A stretch of 64,000 nucleotides of DNA from Antennarius striatus (Eukaryota > Chordata > Actinopteri > Lophiiformes > Antennariidae): assembly GCF_040054535.1 (NCBI RefSeq), contig NC_090789.1, positions 5,780,697-5,844,696 of the forward strand, read 5' to 3'. Each line of letters opens with the position of its first letter. Position 1 is the first letter of the stretch. A program made the position numbers and the translations under genes. This document shows, piece after piece, positions 27,611-46,770 of the stretch. Under the pieces are notes generated by a model. It did not search any database. It saw nothing but the letters and a program-made list of their open reading frames with translations, and had not been told where the DNA came from.

Positions 27611-28859
27611 AGAAATTTAACTGAATGAGAGAGGCTGAGTGAGAGAAGTTGAGATAGAGAGCAAGAGAGTAAAAGCAGTGAAAACATACAGTAAGTTAAG
27701 GGAATTTGTCTGATCTGAGAGACACATTGGGAGAACAGTGATGAAATAGGTATATTGTGCTTGGGGGGTCAGGATGTCCCAGTCAGAGAAATGATGCTCA
27801 TATCAGCTCCCAGGCTGACAGATCTCTGACAAGAATAAGAGGGCGCTCCGTAAATAATAGGGGTTCTAACCTGGGGCACATCGCTCCGTGACAAAGGCCT
27901 CATTTCTCACCACTCTCTCCCTCTGTTTGCATTGCCATTACAGTCCCCGATTCGTGCAGTGTTAAAGGTTGGCCAATGAAATGAGAGCTCCAGGAACACA
28001 TTCTTTTTTTCCCTTTATGGTTGAACGGCAGTTTAAAGTGGAATTCTTGCAGCTCCTTCCTGCTTCCGCACTTATAAAAGCATTCAACGCAAAACTTTGA
28101 GATGGATGACATCATTAATTTAACCTGGACATCTGTGAGCCAAACTTAAGTCTGTAGGTAGGAGGTAGAGACCAAATGTTAGCTATATTTATCGTCATCC
28201 TAAAAGCAAATGACCTTTTCAATAGATCATTGTTGCAGCAGCTACAGCAGAGTCACCCAGGAGCTCATAACAATCTAATATGAGCATTTCACATTAAACA
28301 CTCATTGGGATGCTATTAATAAATAAAATACAGTTAATAAAGTTGCAGCTGGCTCAGGTTTATTAAATCAAGCATTGGTATAATTTAAACAAAATTTGTA
28401 ACATGTGCTAGATCATCATTTAAACATGTTGAAAACACAAAACTTGACCAAATTAAACACGATCTTCACAGGAACTGCTTCCTTTCTGTATTTCTGAACC
28501 ACCTCAACCTGATCAGTTGAACTCAGCCTGACATTCAGCTTATTAATGAGCCAGCTCAGGACCAAACTACAGTGGGTTATTGGAGGATTTGATAAAAATC
28601 TGAGTTGCAGCTTTGGTAAATTGTAGCCCAAAAGTTTTGATACACACTAATTTTAGATGTCGGTGAAACCAGCTCACTAAATATTTGTAAAAAGAAGGAT
28701 TAAAAACTTATCTACACTTCGCTCATGCACACACACAAGTAACCATATCGGTTTCTGGAGACAGGCATGAATCTTTTTTACACTCCTCCTGGTGAATATT
28801 CCCTGTAGGCTATCGGTGATATAAGTTAAACACTTCACCCCTATTTGAACCCTCTTATT

Positions 28860-28985
28860 TATGTATCTCTATCTGTTATTCCTGCCTTAAATTTTTTCAA
28901 CACCTTGTGTCCCCAAGGCACTTAGGAGTTTTCATTGTGTATTAAATGCCACACAAATAAAGTGTATTATTACCATCATAAAAGG
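28860..28985. repeat. Possible L2-type LINE tail
   Basis: CCTTGTGTCCCCAAGGCACT followed later by AAATGCCACACAAATAAAGT and GTATTATTACCATCAT resembles the end of an L2-group element ('gctatataaataaa...ttattatta'). Weak. Confidence 0.3.
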
Positions 28986-29089
28986 GAAACTTGATGTGAA
29001 TAGTGGCTTGAAATATCAAAGGAAAGAAGAAGGTGGATTATTAATTAATACTTTTATGCTGTAATTTCTAACTGGTGGTGGCTGAAGCG

Positions 29090-29420
29090 TTAAGGGGGAG
29101 GAGGACGACTCTGCTTGGCCCTGAGTGACTCCGGCTTTCGGTCACGCCCTGACCGCAGGGGCCGCCACAGCTCCGAGGAGGAAGAGGAGGAGAAGGAGGA
29201 GGAGGAAGGAAAGTGGAATGGAGGGAAAAGTGAAGAAAAACGGTCCCTACTCATAGGTATGTGGGGCTCGTCCTCGGGTCTTACGTCAGCCCGGCCTCTT
29301 TAACAGGCTGTCAGTCCCGGTCCGGCGCTCAGACGGCGACGCGCGGAGATGACAGGGACGGGAGGATGTAGCGCACGGAACTAATTCTGGACTCGATGCA
29401 TTTGGAGCTCCTCACCAGTG
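29090..29420 (+). promoter_or_regulatory. Probable ccn4 promoter and 5' leader
   Basis: A GC- and CpG-rich island stands out from AT-rich surroundings and ends at the ccn4 start codon. It includes a purine-rich GAGGAAGAGG run at about 29176-29215. No TATA box is obvious, so a dispersed start is likely. The first base of the transcript is not determinable here. Confidence 0.5.
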
Positions 29421-32400
29421 ATGAGTTGGCTCCTGTGGTGGATTCTAGCAGTTGGCGGAATTCAACAGGTGGGATGGAGGAGATTACAAAAAACAATATG
29501 TATCAGGCGCTTTTAGATGAATAATTAATGTTATTATGAGAACGTGCGTTTCTGTTACCCTTTAAAGAGTGTGAACTGTGAGAAATTAGAAACCTCCTTC
29601 ATTCTTTTTTTTTTTTTTAGACTTTTTTATATTTCTTTTTCTCCTCCAACTCTTTGTGGTAGCCACGTCGTTCTTCCAATAAATGAAATAACACCAAAAC
29701 TAGATGGGTATTACTTAATGATGCTTGATGTTTAACTATGACCTCATAGTTTTGGGTAGCTGATAGCAGATCCTTCCACCCATTATGTTGTTTCCATTGT
29801 TACTCATGCGTTTATCTGCAGATTTAGCTCCAGAAGATAAGTCAAATCTGGCTTAGCGGTGGAAAGTTGCATGAACATGGGGTGGTGAGGTAAACCTGAC
29901 TCACTTGACGGGTCAGTTGTTGGTCTGTCCTCATCTCAGGGGGTAATTGTGCTGCAGCGTCAGCTCAGGAAACTGAAGCCTTGGTTTCCGTTTGTGATAG
30001 TTGAGCACCACCTCGTGGTCATATAAGAAAAAGCACATGCGTTGGTGTTAGTCATGGCATTAATTATGTTAATATCTATTATTATTATTGTTATTATTCT
30101 CTATTTACCAGCCCGATAATTTCATAACAAAAACATTGCCTCTGAATATTGTTATTGTGATAAGATGCTGGGTATTTAATTATGTCCCGTTGGCAGCTTG
30201 GTTATATATAATGGGATGTTATATTCATTTTTGGATGTGAAAACATTCAACAGTAATTGCATCTTTTAACTTCTGACAACAGAGGCATTACAAACATGAC
30301 ATCTATTTGATGACAAACAAGGAAACATTTAAAGACATGATTTGACACATATCACCAAGGAAGTATGAAGCCACCTTAGCGTGTGTTGTGATTTTTGCTG
30401 ATAGAAACTTTTTTCCACTGAGACTCCAAACGCTTGGCTGCTGATGTGGCTCACGCGTCTCTTTTTTCCTCTTGAGCGTCTGCCATTAAAAGAATGAAAA
30501 CACTGTGAGGAAGAGGTTTACAAAAAAATTGACTGGCACGACTCTGTTTAGCACAGCTGCTGCTTGTTAATATTGTCAGTGAGAACTCCTAGAGCATTAG
30601 GGTCATATCAAAATCACAGATTTAACATGATTACCTTCACTTGGTGTTTAATTCATTTCAATATTCCTACTTGATTATTTGCACAGCGTGATTAGACTTA
30701 AAGAGGTTTTGGGCCTTGTACTTCACACATCAGGCAGCGAAGCAGAAGTGCTCAGATCAGCTGAAATGGAAATGAAATAATTCTTGATTAAGGATACTAA
30801 AAGTGTTGCACGTGGGTTTATGTAATAAAAAATGGCATTATGACTTTGTGCACAGACAAAGAGTCTGATTCTTATTCTTTTATTGAAGGTTCGTTCATAA
30901 AGGTACAGACATCAAATTGCATAGCACAAAGGTCCTGATCAAGCATTATTGTAATTAACCCTAAAATGGATTAATTTCTTTTTAAGAAAGTTGTTTCTCA
31001 ATTTGGTTTAATATCTGTTTTTTCAATCTCTCCAGGCCTACTCCCAGAATTCCACTGCCATGCCGCGAGCTGTCTCAACCCCAGCTGTGGACGTGTACAA
31101 CCGGACACAGTTCTGCAAGTGGCCATGCGACTGTCCTCAGGTCACCCCCACCTGTCCGCTAGGCGTGAGCCTCCTCATGGATGGCTGCGATTGCTGCAAG
31201 ACATGCGCTCGGCAAGTGGGCGAGGTGTGCAACGAGGCCGACACGTGTGACTACCACAAGGGACTATACTGTGACTACAGCTCGGACAAGCCTAGGTACG
31301 AAAAGGGAGTGTGTGCATGTAAGTGTCATTCACGGAAAGTGATCAAACAAACTGCTTTTCACACACAATGTTTGATATTCTCTTCTGACGTGGTGTTTTA
31401 TGTGTAGCGTCTACACTGCTGTTCTATACATGCTCTATGTGACCAAATTATCATTTGATATCAGTTCTTTTCACATCAGTTGCATGTCCACAAATATGAT
31501 TTTATTGCTAATTACATGTGAAAGTAACTTATTAATTGATTTTTACACAATGTGAAACAATATCCAACGAAGGGACATGCAGTGGAAGCTCTTGATCGTG
31601 TTACTTGTCACTGACGAAGGCCAATTTTATGCTTTTAAACACTTAATCTTTCATTTTTCATATCAAAAAAATTTCAATGATTATTTAATATTTTTAAATT
31701 TGTGATTTAATAGGCCTGCTTTACCTAAATTTGTGTGCATTGTATTATTTTGACAATTTCTATTCATGCTAATTTTGCAGGTGAGTATTTACACCATACA
31801 AGTTAAGATGTCAATGCAGCTGCAGTGTGTTGGTAGTTCTCTCTGCACGTCTCTCAACCAGACTGGTTGTCCATCCCCTCTGACAGATATGGTGGGAACA
31901 GGCTGTGAACACGATGGCGTGATCTACCGTAACGGGCAGAGCTTTAAGCCCAGCTGTAAATACCAGTGTGTGTGCGTTAACGGTGCCATCGGCTGTGTGG
32001 CGCTGTGCACAGAGTCCCAGCCTCCACGGGTATGGTGCCAAAACCCACTCCGGGTCAAGGTCCGGGGTCAGTGCTGTGAGCAGTGGATCTGTGATGAACC
32101 CAAAAGAGGGCGCAAGACGGCTCCACGACATGCATTAGAGGGTAGGAGCCCTTAGATACCAGCAGCTCTGATGATTGTGGGCTTTATTTTGTATACTTGT
32201 AAATCTCCTTCCTGCTGACTGACACAACACACAAGTTGTTCAATAGTTAGAAGAAAATATCCAGACTCCAAAACGCTGGGGAATAAAGTTCTCTTGTTTT
32301 AATAACTGGGATTTCAGGAATCTCGATTATTCTGACAGTTTCATTGTTTTAAAAGCAGGATTATATAAACTGATTAGTAACTTGATTTGTAGAAAAAAAA

Positions 32401-33470
32401 AAAAAAAAAGAGCAGCAGCTGTGTTTTGAATTGGCAGTCGAGACCGGGAGGATCATGAGGTTTGGGTGTGAATGTCTGCAGAGACGGACCAGCCCTTTTT
32501 TGTGGAAGCCCTCACACTGTTTTCTGAGTCCTGTTTAATTTCCATGCATTTAGTGCAGCAGTGCAGTGGAGAGAAACAGTTCAATAGGGATCTCCTCGTG
32601 TTGAATTAATCTACTGATCAGATCCAGATGTGTTCCAGAACTCAATCTGTACATGAGATTAAAAGCAGAGATGGTTACAAATAGAACATTCCTCAACATT
32701 GAGTATCCAGTATGTAGCTTGTGAATGAGTCACATAACAGCTTTCTATCTTTGACTCAATCTGCCATCCTGCACCAGTTTATGAAACCAGCAGTTTTTCA
32801 TTTTTGTCTCACATTAACCAAGACGGAGCAGAAATATCTGTTGCGGTTTGTAGGCATGATCTCCTGACCTCACTTTTCTATGTTGAAACCAGCTTCCCCA
32901 GCTGAGACCAGAAGCTGGCACAAGAACTGCATTACCCAGACTACCTCATGGAGCCCATGCTCAAAGACCTGTGGCCGAGGCCTGTCCCTCAGGGTCTCTA
33001 ATGCCAATGAGCAGTGTGAGCTGGTCAAAGAGTCTCGCCTGTGCAACCTGCGACCCTGTGAGGTCGACATCACCAAACACATAAAGGTAGCAGTTCTCTT
33101 TTGTATCTTGTGCTGGATGTTAAGTGGATTCCTTAGACTTAATGCTCTTCTTCTCCATCCCTCCGATCAGCCAGGAAAAAAATGTCTCAACATCTACAGG
33201 GAAGACCTGCCTTCAAACTTAACCATCTCGGGGTGCACCAGCAAGAAGCAGTACAGACCCAAATACTGCGGCGTCTGCACAGACGAGCGTTGCTGCATCC
33301 CTTACAAGTCCAAAACCATAGATGTAGAGTTCGAGTGTCCCAACGGGTCAGGATTCACCTGGAAGAGGATGTGGATCCAGGCCTGCTTCTGCAACCTCAG
33401 CTGCAGAAACCCCAACGACATCTTCGAAGAGCTGGAGAGTTATTATGGAGTACCAGAGGTCATGAATTAG
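29421..33470 (+). CDS. ccn4: ccn4 (wisp1), secreted matricellular CCN protein
   Basis: Five coding exons: 29421-29468, 31036-31318, 31887-32141, 32893-33086 and 33171-33470, in phase, giving 359 residues (human CCN4 367). Exon 1 encodes a signal peptide, [16 protein letters not shown], completed by AYS. Exon 2 is the IGFBP-like module ([31 protein letters not shown]). Exon 3 is the von Willebrand C module ([20 protein letters not shown] ... [12 protein letters not shown]). Exon 4 is the thrombospondin type-1 module ([17 protein letters not shown] near 213-229). Exon 5 is the C-terminal cystine knot ([20 protein letters not shown] ... [20 protein letters not shown]). N-glycosylation sequons are NST, NRT, NLT and NLS. 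KTAPR after the VWC and [10 protein letters not shown] favour CCN4 over the other CCN members. CCN4 binds integrins and matrix proteins and is Wnt-responsive, acting in bone and fibrosis. One exon per module is the CCN pattern. The a/b paralogue cannot be told. Confidence 0.95.
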
Positions 33471-33948
33471 CAGATTTTACCCTCCCTGTCAACCTGAGGG
33501 ATCACCCCACCTTTTCTCATGCAATATTTTGGACTCACAATGTGTCTGATGATGGACATAGTCTTTTTTTTCCTATTGGAAAAATCTGTAAATATGAAAA
33601 AAGTAAAAAGGATACGTGTCTCCAGAACGGATTCATAAAATATGGTGCATCTTTGAAAAATATTTAAGGTGCTGCTTCGCTAATGCAACAATATAAAGTC
33701 TGTGTGTTAAATATTGAAGGCTTTAATTTATTTATATGGCTTTTTGCTTATGTAATAGCAGATGCAATGTTAATCAGATCCTACAGTTAAGTAAGTCATA
33801 CTACATGAGTCTTTTCTGGACATATTTGCTTTTAAACCTCAAATGAAAGTTTATAAAAAGGCAGGACTCATATTTTAAAGACAATGTTATTTTAGTGTCA
33901 TGTTTAAATATTCAATAACAGATTCAGGAAGGTTCAGTTACATGTTTT

Positions 33949-33954
33949 TTTATT
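33949..33954 (-). terminator. Candidate poly(A) signal of ndrg1
   Basis: Minus-strand AATAAA about 1.2 kb past the ndrg1 stop codon, a plausible 3' UTR length for NDRG1. Other AATAAA copies exist closer to and further from the stop, so this is one option. Confidence 0.35.
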
Positions 33955-33965
33955 GTCTTTTTTTT

Positions 33966-33971
33966 AATAAA
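33966..33971 (+). terminator. Candidate poly(A) signal of ccn4
   Basis: AATAAA about 0.5 kb past the ccn4 stop codon, preceded by a T-rich stretch. Further AATAAA words occur near 34252 and 34304. Confidence 0.45.
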
Positions 33972-35135
33972 TACAAACTGTTATGTCATTGTAATGCTTT
34001 TCTACAGCATTAGAAACTTGTGCATCACATCTTTACAAAGCTGTGCATGTGTTCTACAAAGCATAATGTTGTTGTAGTGCAAGTAAAACAAGGGAGTAGA
34101 GGGTGATGGGCAAGTTCTATGGCTATCCTCATGTTAACATGCGGATCTACTACTTCACTCACCCCAGAAAATCACAACCACATAGGAGCATCACACCCAA
34201 AAAGTGAACGATTCAATGGCACGTCTTTGTTCTATTGTGGTTGATTGCATAGAAATAAATGTAAGGAAAAAGAAAAAAAAATTGCCTGAAGCCATGAGCC
34301 ATTAATAAAGTATATGATGCAAAAGCTTTTGAATTTGTCTCTAGGATGCATTTAAATCAACTTAACCAAAGCTGAACCGCTCACATAGCAGATATTTTTG
34401 AGAATGAAACTCAAGGATAATGGACATTGTAAAGATTAAATAATTTTTGCTTTATGTACACAATATACTTGAATCCTTTCCCTTAATTTTCAAAGTTATG
34501 TAGGAATTTGTGAGGCAAAATGCCATCTATATTTACCCAAGTGCCTCACCATCCTGACCACATCTACAAATCTCCTACGTACAAACGATAACAATTTGAA
34601 CATGGAAAAGAATAAATGAGAAAATTACAGTAAGAACAGAAAACAGTCATTTAATCTCAGGTATATTTGAGAAAGCTGTGTCAATATGTTGACAATGGAT
34701 AAAAACAGGGAAATGGAATTTTTAAAAAAGTATGAGATTATGAGATGCATGTACAAGCTGATGCACTTGTAGCCACAGCTACCTCTTGACATTCTCTGCT
34801 TCAGTGTCCTCAGAGGCTGCGCTGCCCCTCACCATACACTCACCTGACTAACCAGCTCAGAATGACAATTCAGGAACACAATTGATCCTGATCTTTTACT
34901 CAGTATTTCCTATTTTTCTCGGGGAATCTCAGATGAGTAAATGGTCAGTTGATGAGTATCCATTGTGCGTCTTAAAAAGAAATACATATATTTCCAGGTA
35001 TACCATCTTAACTTCACCGTCCACATTGTACGTGTGTGTGTGTGCATAGGAATGTGTGTGTCTGTGACGGTCAGAGGCAGCGCAGCACAAACTAAAAAGG
35101 ACCTCGAGAGGTTCGGGTGTCTGGAGAGGTTTCAC

Positions 35136-42171
<7,036 letters not shown>

Positions 42172-44268
42172 TTCAAAGAGCTGCAAAGCCTGGTGAGAGA
42201 GAAATCAGAAAGTTTAGGCAGTGATTTGGTCACCTCAGCCAAAAAGAACGAGTTCTCAACATTCATTTGAGCATTCATGGAATTTCTGCTATATCACAAA
42301 TTGTTATGCAAATTTCTGGCTGTCGTCCTCAGTTATGGATGAATTATTACAGATATTCATCAATATTGCCATGCTAAAATCACTGATTTTTGAAATAGAT
42401 AATGGAACCAGGTTGTTTGTTTTTACAGTTCTTTTATCAATAGGAAAACCCTGAAGGGAGTCATTCTGACAGCTCAGTCTGAATAGCTGAGCGTCTCGTC
42501 ATCTGAATTTGGGACTTTTTTTTTCCTTGTCAGAGATCTGAGTGTCCTTAGTTGAACCTGTAGCACCTGATGCTCATGACAAAGGAAAGGCAGATTTAGA
42601 TAGTTAATGACAGACTGATTGATTTTACTCAGTCATCTAAGGGTGGTGTACAGGTGTTAATGAGAAAATATTTTAATTGCTGTTGCTTTGGAATTTGGTA
42701 TTTAGAATTCCAACGTCTTGTTTTTCTGGGTCATTTTCAAGTACATATAGCCTGTGTTTCCCATCATACAGCATGTTTAGTGGAAGTCAAACATCATTCA
42801 TCATCCATTCAGTCATCCATTCTACTACAGCGAGTAGGAGATCCTAGATGTTTAATAAGGTCTGATCCTGGACGTGAAACTCTCGTTCCCTTTTTCTTTG
42901 TCTTTCCCTTTCCAACATCAGTTTGATATTGTTGCATTATAAACCTGTATCATACCCACAGTGCTGCAATAGCAGCTAATTGTCATTCCAAATTGGTGAA
43001 CTGGTCATCCCATTGGGCTAACATTCCTAGGAGGAGCAAAGGTTAATAAAACAAAAATTTTTTGGAATGCTTTTGTCCTCCATTGGTTCTTTTTCTTGCA
43101 CATGCAATGAAGTCTCTTGCTGTCTGGACCTTGTATGCATTGTAAATGATAAATGGTTTGATTTTATTCCAGTTTATATTTTAGTTATATTTATTACAAA
43201 GATCTTTTTGTACCCATGCACATAAGGACCCCAAAAAGCCCCTTTCTGTGGCCTTCCAGCACTTTGCCGTTTGAGCCATAGATTGTGAAATACTATGTAC
43301 TGCGGTAACACAAGCTACATCATTAGCATCTTTTACATCCCTTAAAAGTTTCATTTACAGGAGAACGTTCATGAATATGCAGTATGTTTCTGGATTGTAT
43401 CTGCCTGCTCTTGCAGTAACTGTATTTAACGCACATGTGCTGCGCAAAAAAATATTAACGGGCTGAGATGTTATCATTTCACACAGGATCGTAAACCTCA
43501 TAAAAGTGAGGCAAAGTTCGATGGGGCCACTGTTTGAACATTAGAACGGGTGTGTTTCTTAACTACACGACACTTATTTTAAAAAAAGGACATGAATAAG
43601 GTACGTGAGCACAGTCACGCACACAAAAGGTGTAGAGAGACAGGAGCATGCAGAGACTTGTGTCGAGTTCGGCGGTTCACATGATGGGCCACCACACCTT
43701 GAGACACAGACAAACTCATGACCCAAAGAGGTAAAAGTTGAAGCAGGAAAACGAAAAGAGAGAATCCAGACACTGACTTCTATCATGTGTCTAAATGTTG
43801 GAGATCAAGGAGACGACGGCTCTGCATACAAAGCAAATCAGTCAGTTCAGACGTCTCTTTGTCTGTTGGAACCAGCAGCTCCTAAAAACCAGAGCCTTGT
43901 CTTCCTTTCCCTCCCTGCTGAAGGGACACCCATGGTCCCCACCAACACACCCCAGTTCCTCACTTCCCCCTCTGTTGGCTTTCTAGCTCTGTGTGTTCTG
44001 CACATTCCTTTTCCATTTGTCTTGGTTTCTGCTTGCTTGCGATCAACTGTGTTTGCTCCTTCCAGACTCCATATATCTGTTCGGCACTCTGTTTCTGTTC
44101 GCCTTTGTTTACCGGTACCAGCAGAAACCTAATCACCAGCAGAAAACTGATCAACCTACAGGACCAGTGGCGTGCTCATCAGAGCAAGGTAGTCCTTTTA
44201 GAGGAAGTCATTCATTACTTTTATAATGCGGAGATGTTTTGCACAGCAGAATACACCCTTGACTCATG

Positions 44269-44290
44269 CACACACACACACACACACACA
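44269..44290. repeat. Short (CA)n tract
   Basis: Eleven CA units followed by a few interrupted ones, in the first ndrg1 intron. Confidence 0.8.
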
Positions 44291-46506
44291 GACACACGCA
44301 TACACCACACTGTCAGGGAGAACAGAGACCGGAGCAAACCAGATCGCACAATAGCACAGAGGAAGAGTATCACACAACCAGTTCATTTTTCTGCTGAGGC
44401 TCTCAAAAAACATGGCCGCCACCACCACACTGCGGGAGCTTTGTAAGAGAGGACATGAAATCAGCCCCCGGTGAGATTCCACAGCCATGTGAGAAAAGGG
44501 CTTGTTCATGAATTACAAAATGAAAGGCCCGGGGACGTTTCAGGTCAGGGGGGAAAAAAAAAAAAGGTGGGGGAGGGGAAAGAAATGACTTCCTGATGCC
44601 GACACATCACATCAGACCAGAGACAGCTAATTAACCATTATTTACCAACCACTTGAGGAACGCAGTGGTACATGCATACCATGCCACCTGTCAGCAGGTT
44701 GGCAGCAGAGAGAGTCTGGCTGGGGGAGTGAACTGAGGCAACTAGGTCGCCTGCTGTTTACACCAGCAGTGCGCCTCCAACCGTTCACATTGCTTAGCTA
44801 ATGTTTCACCTGGCCAAGGGGGAGGGAGGTGTGTTAGTTTAAACCCAAGGGATCCAAATCCAAAGCAATGAGATATGATTGCAGCTGCCTTGACATTTCT
44901 TATGTTACAATTTTTCACATTAACTTCATAGATGATTTAAAATAAACACATGATCTACAGTTGGGACATGAAGTGTTTCTTTGCTGTTCTATTTCTCTCT
45001 CTCTCTCTTCACCAAGGTAGGGGTGGGTTTCTACAGCATAGGTTAATTCCAAACTGGCTTGGTGACAGCTTTAATCACACCAAACCAGTTCTTGTGGGGG
45101 GGGAAAAAGGCAAACTATTCACTCAAACATCTCTGGTTTGGCAGAAGTGAGACCTTGTTATGCAATCATGAACAGGAAACAGGGGGAGGATAGAGACTCG
45201 GGACGATCTGAAATGGATAGCACAATATCAGCAGACGAACGCACTGCAATGATTAGTGAAATAATGGTCATCTGTTTGACTTGAAGTCTCATGAAAGTAA
45301 GTGAGGCGCAACAGTTAAATTAACTGTCATTACAGGACTTCTGTACTCAAAATCCAACTTATTTTTCAAGCTTCAACAAATCCCATGAATATAATTTAAC
45401 TTAAATGTCAATTCCTGAAAAGGTGCCTTTTTTTTTTTGATTGTCTGATGATTAAAGGTAGCAAAAAGATCATATGATTTGAGCTGAGAAGGGGAAACAC
45501 TTTAGCAAAAATGCATTATTACAAATTTTGAGATATGACACCACTATAAACTATGTTTATAATCGGTGAGCCAGAACCAGGGCCGGGTCATCCTTCCTCC
45601 ATCGACTTGATGCAGTTTATAAGTGCAGGGGGCCGCCGCATCCATCTGCAGAAACAATGATTGCTTTCCTAATCTTTGGGAACTCGTTTAATCTGTTAAA
45701 TCCCTGGTTTTGAAACATCAACAGAGCAGCAGCAGGCCTGGTGGACTAAGCTGACTCAGACCTACATTTTCAGATTGTAAGAGATATCAAAATGTTGACA
45801 GGGACTCTGCGGTGTTACAGTAAATCTATGAGGAGGGTGTCAGAGTGGTCTGGGAGGACCATTGCTCAATAGCAATTCTTGTGATCTGTTTCTTCTAGAA
45901 CCACCACGGCTAAGACAGAACACCAGAGATCAGGTTCTTTGGTTTCTGTTTTTAATTTGCAGATTCAAAAACAAAAGAAGCAACAAAGTATACTTTATTT
46001 TTGCAGATGGACATCACTTCAATCATTTACTCATCAATCACTTATTAATTGTGTTAAAGCCCCTTTCACTCGCCAAAATGCAAGTATGTTAACTTAGCTG
46101 GTTTTATATCGAGTCTATCATTAAAAGAGGATTTGTAATTAATAATTTGGCATTACAATGCTCATGTAGGTTCCATTTATCACAAACGCTTCCCTGTTTG
46201 GGTGCGCCAAGCGTAAAAAGAAAAACCCTATAACCTCTGATCCTCTTCCAAGTACACGCGTCAGAGACTGGAGCGCCTCACCTTACCACAAAAATACGCG
46301 CGTCATCATTCTAGAAATATGTTTTTACATAACTCACATTTTCTAGATCTGCAAATCATTAAATCAAAGAACCAAATAAGTTGCTTTATGTTTTGTGGGA
46401 CGTGAGTTGAAACATCTCCTTGACGCAGACAGGAACACGCAACATGTCTCGACACGCTGACAAAACCAGCCAACACATGCAGAAGACAAGCGTCCAGTTC
46501 TCTGGG

Positions 46507-46530
46507 AAAAAAAAAAAAAAAAAAAAAAAA
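46507..46530. repeat. Poly-A tract
   Basis: Twenty-four consecutive A on the plus strand, just inside ndrg1 intron 1 relative to the proposed first exon. Confidence 0.95.
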
Positions 46531-46552
46531 CGGATTGGATTCGAAATCCTAC

Positions 46553-46684
46553 CTGTTTTAACTTCGAATTTTCCCCGATCTGAGCACTTCCAAGTTCGCA
46601 AAACTTTTTTTTTTTCTTCCCCCCGCTCTTCAAACTGCGCAGGACGCACACCACTGGCAAAAAGTGTTTCTTTGTTTACACCGT
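46553..46684 (-). other. Probable non-coding first exon of ndrg1
   Basis: On the minus strand the segment ends with AAAACAG then GTAGGA, a usable donor, and begins about 30 bases after a TATA box. Joined to the acceptor at 42189 it leads into GCTTTGCAGCTCTTTGAA and then the ATG. I saw no upstream ATG in frame with the coding sequence in this segment. Human NDRG1 likewise has a non-coding first exon. Confidence 0.5.
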
Positions 46685-46710
46685 GAAGCGCAAGGCGGAT
46701 GTATGAGGGA

Positions 46711-46770
46711 ATTTTATAAAGCCTTGGGGCGCGCAGGCCGGCCCACTTTCCCTGCTGCACTGTCTATTGG
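46711..46770 (-). promoter_or_regulatory. ndrg1 core promoter (TATA and CCAAT)
   Basis: Minus-strand TATAAAAT at 46718-46711 and CCAAT at 46770-46766 are spaced about 50 bp apart, with GC-rich sequence between them (GGCGCGCAGGCCGGCC on the plus strand). This arrangement fits a focused RNA polymerase II promoter for the ndrg1 first exon. It is placed by motif spacing only. Confidence 0.55.

Larger units (their letters stand above)
14300..29090. other. Gene-free spacer between sla and ccn4
   Basis: Nearly 15 kb in which I could find no convincing exon chain. In human, thyroglobulin (TG) overlaps SLA and ends between SLA and CCN4; I saw no carboxylesterase-like or thyroglobulin type-1 exon here, though short exons could be missed. 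The stretch is AT-rich with several decayed repeats, listed separately, and is otherwise unremarkable. Confidence 0.55.

Noticed and set aside
46364..46660. Possible N-terminal extension of ndrg1 from the first exon
   Set aside because: The frame is open and in phase with the ndrg1 start, but it has no ATG (it would begin at TTG) and runs through a poly-Lys stretch; the ATG in exon 2 matches the human N-terminus in position.
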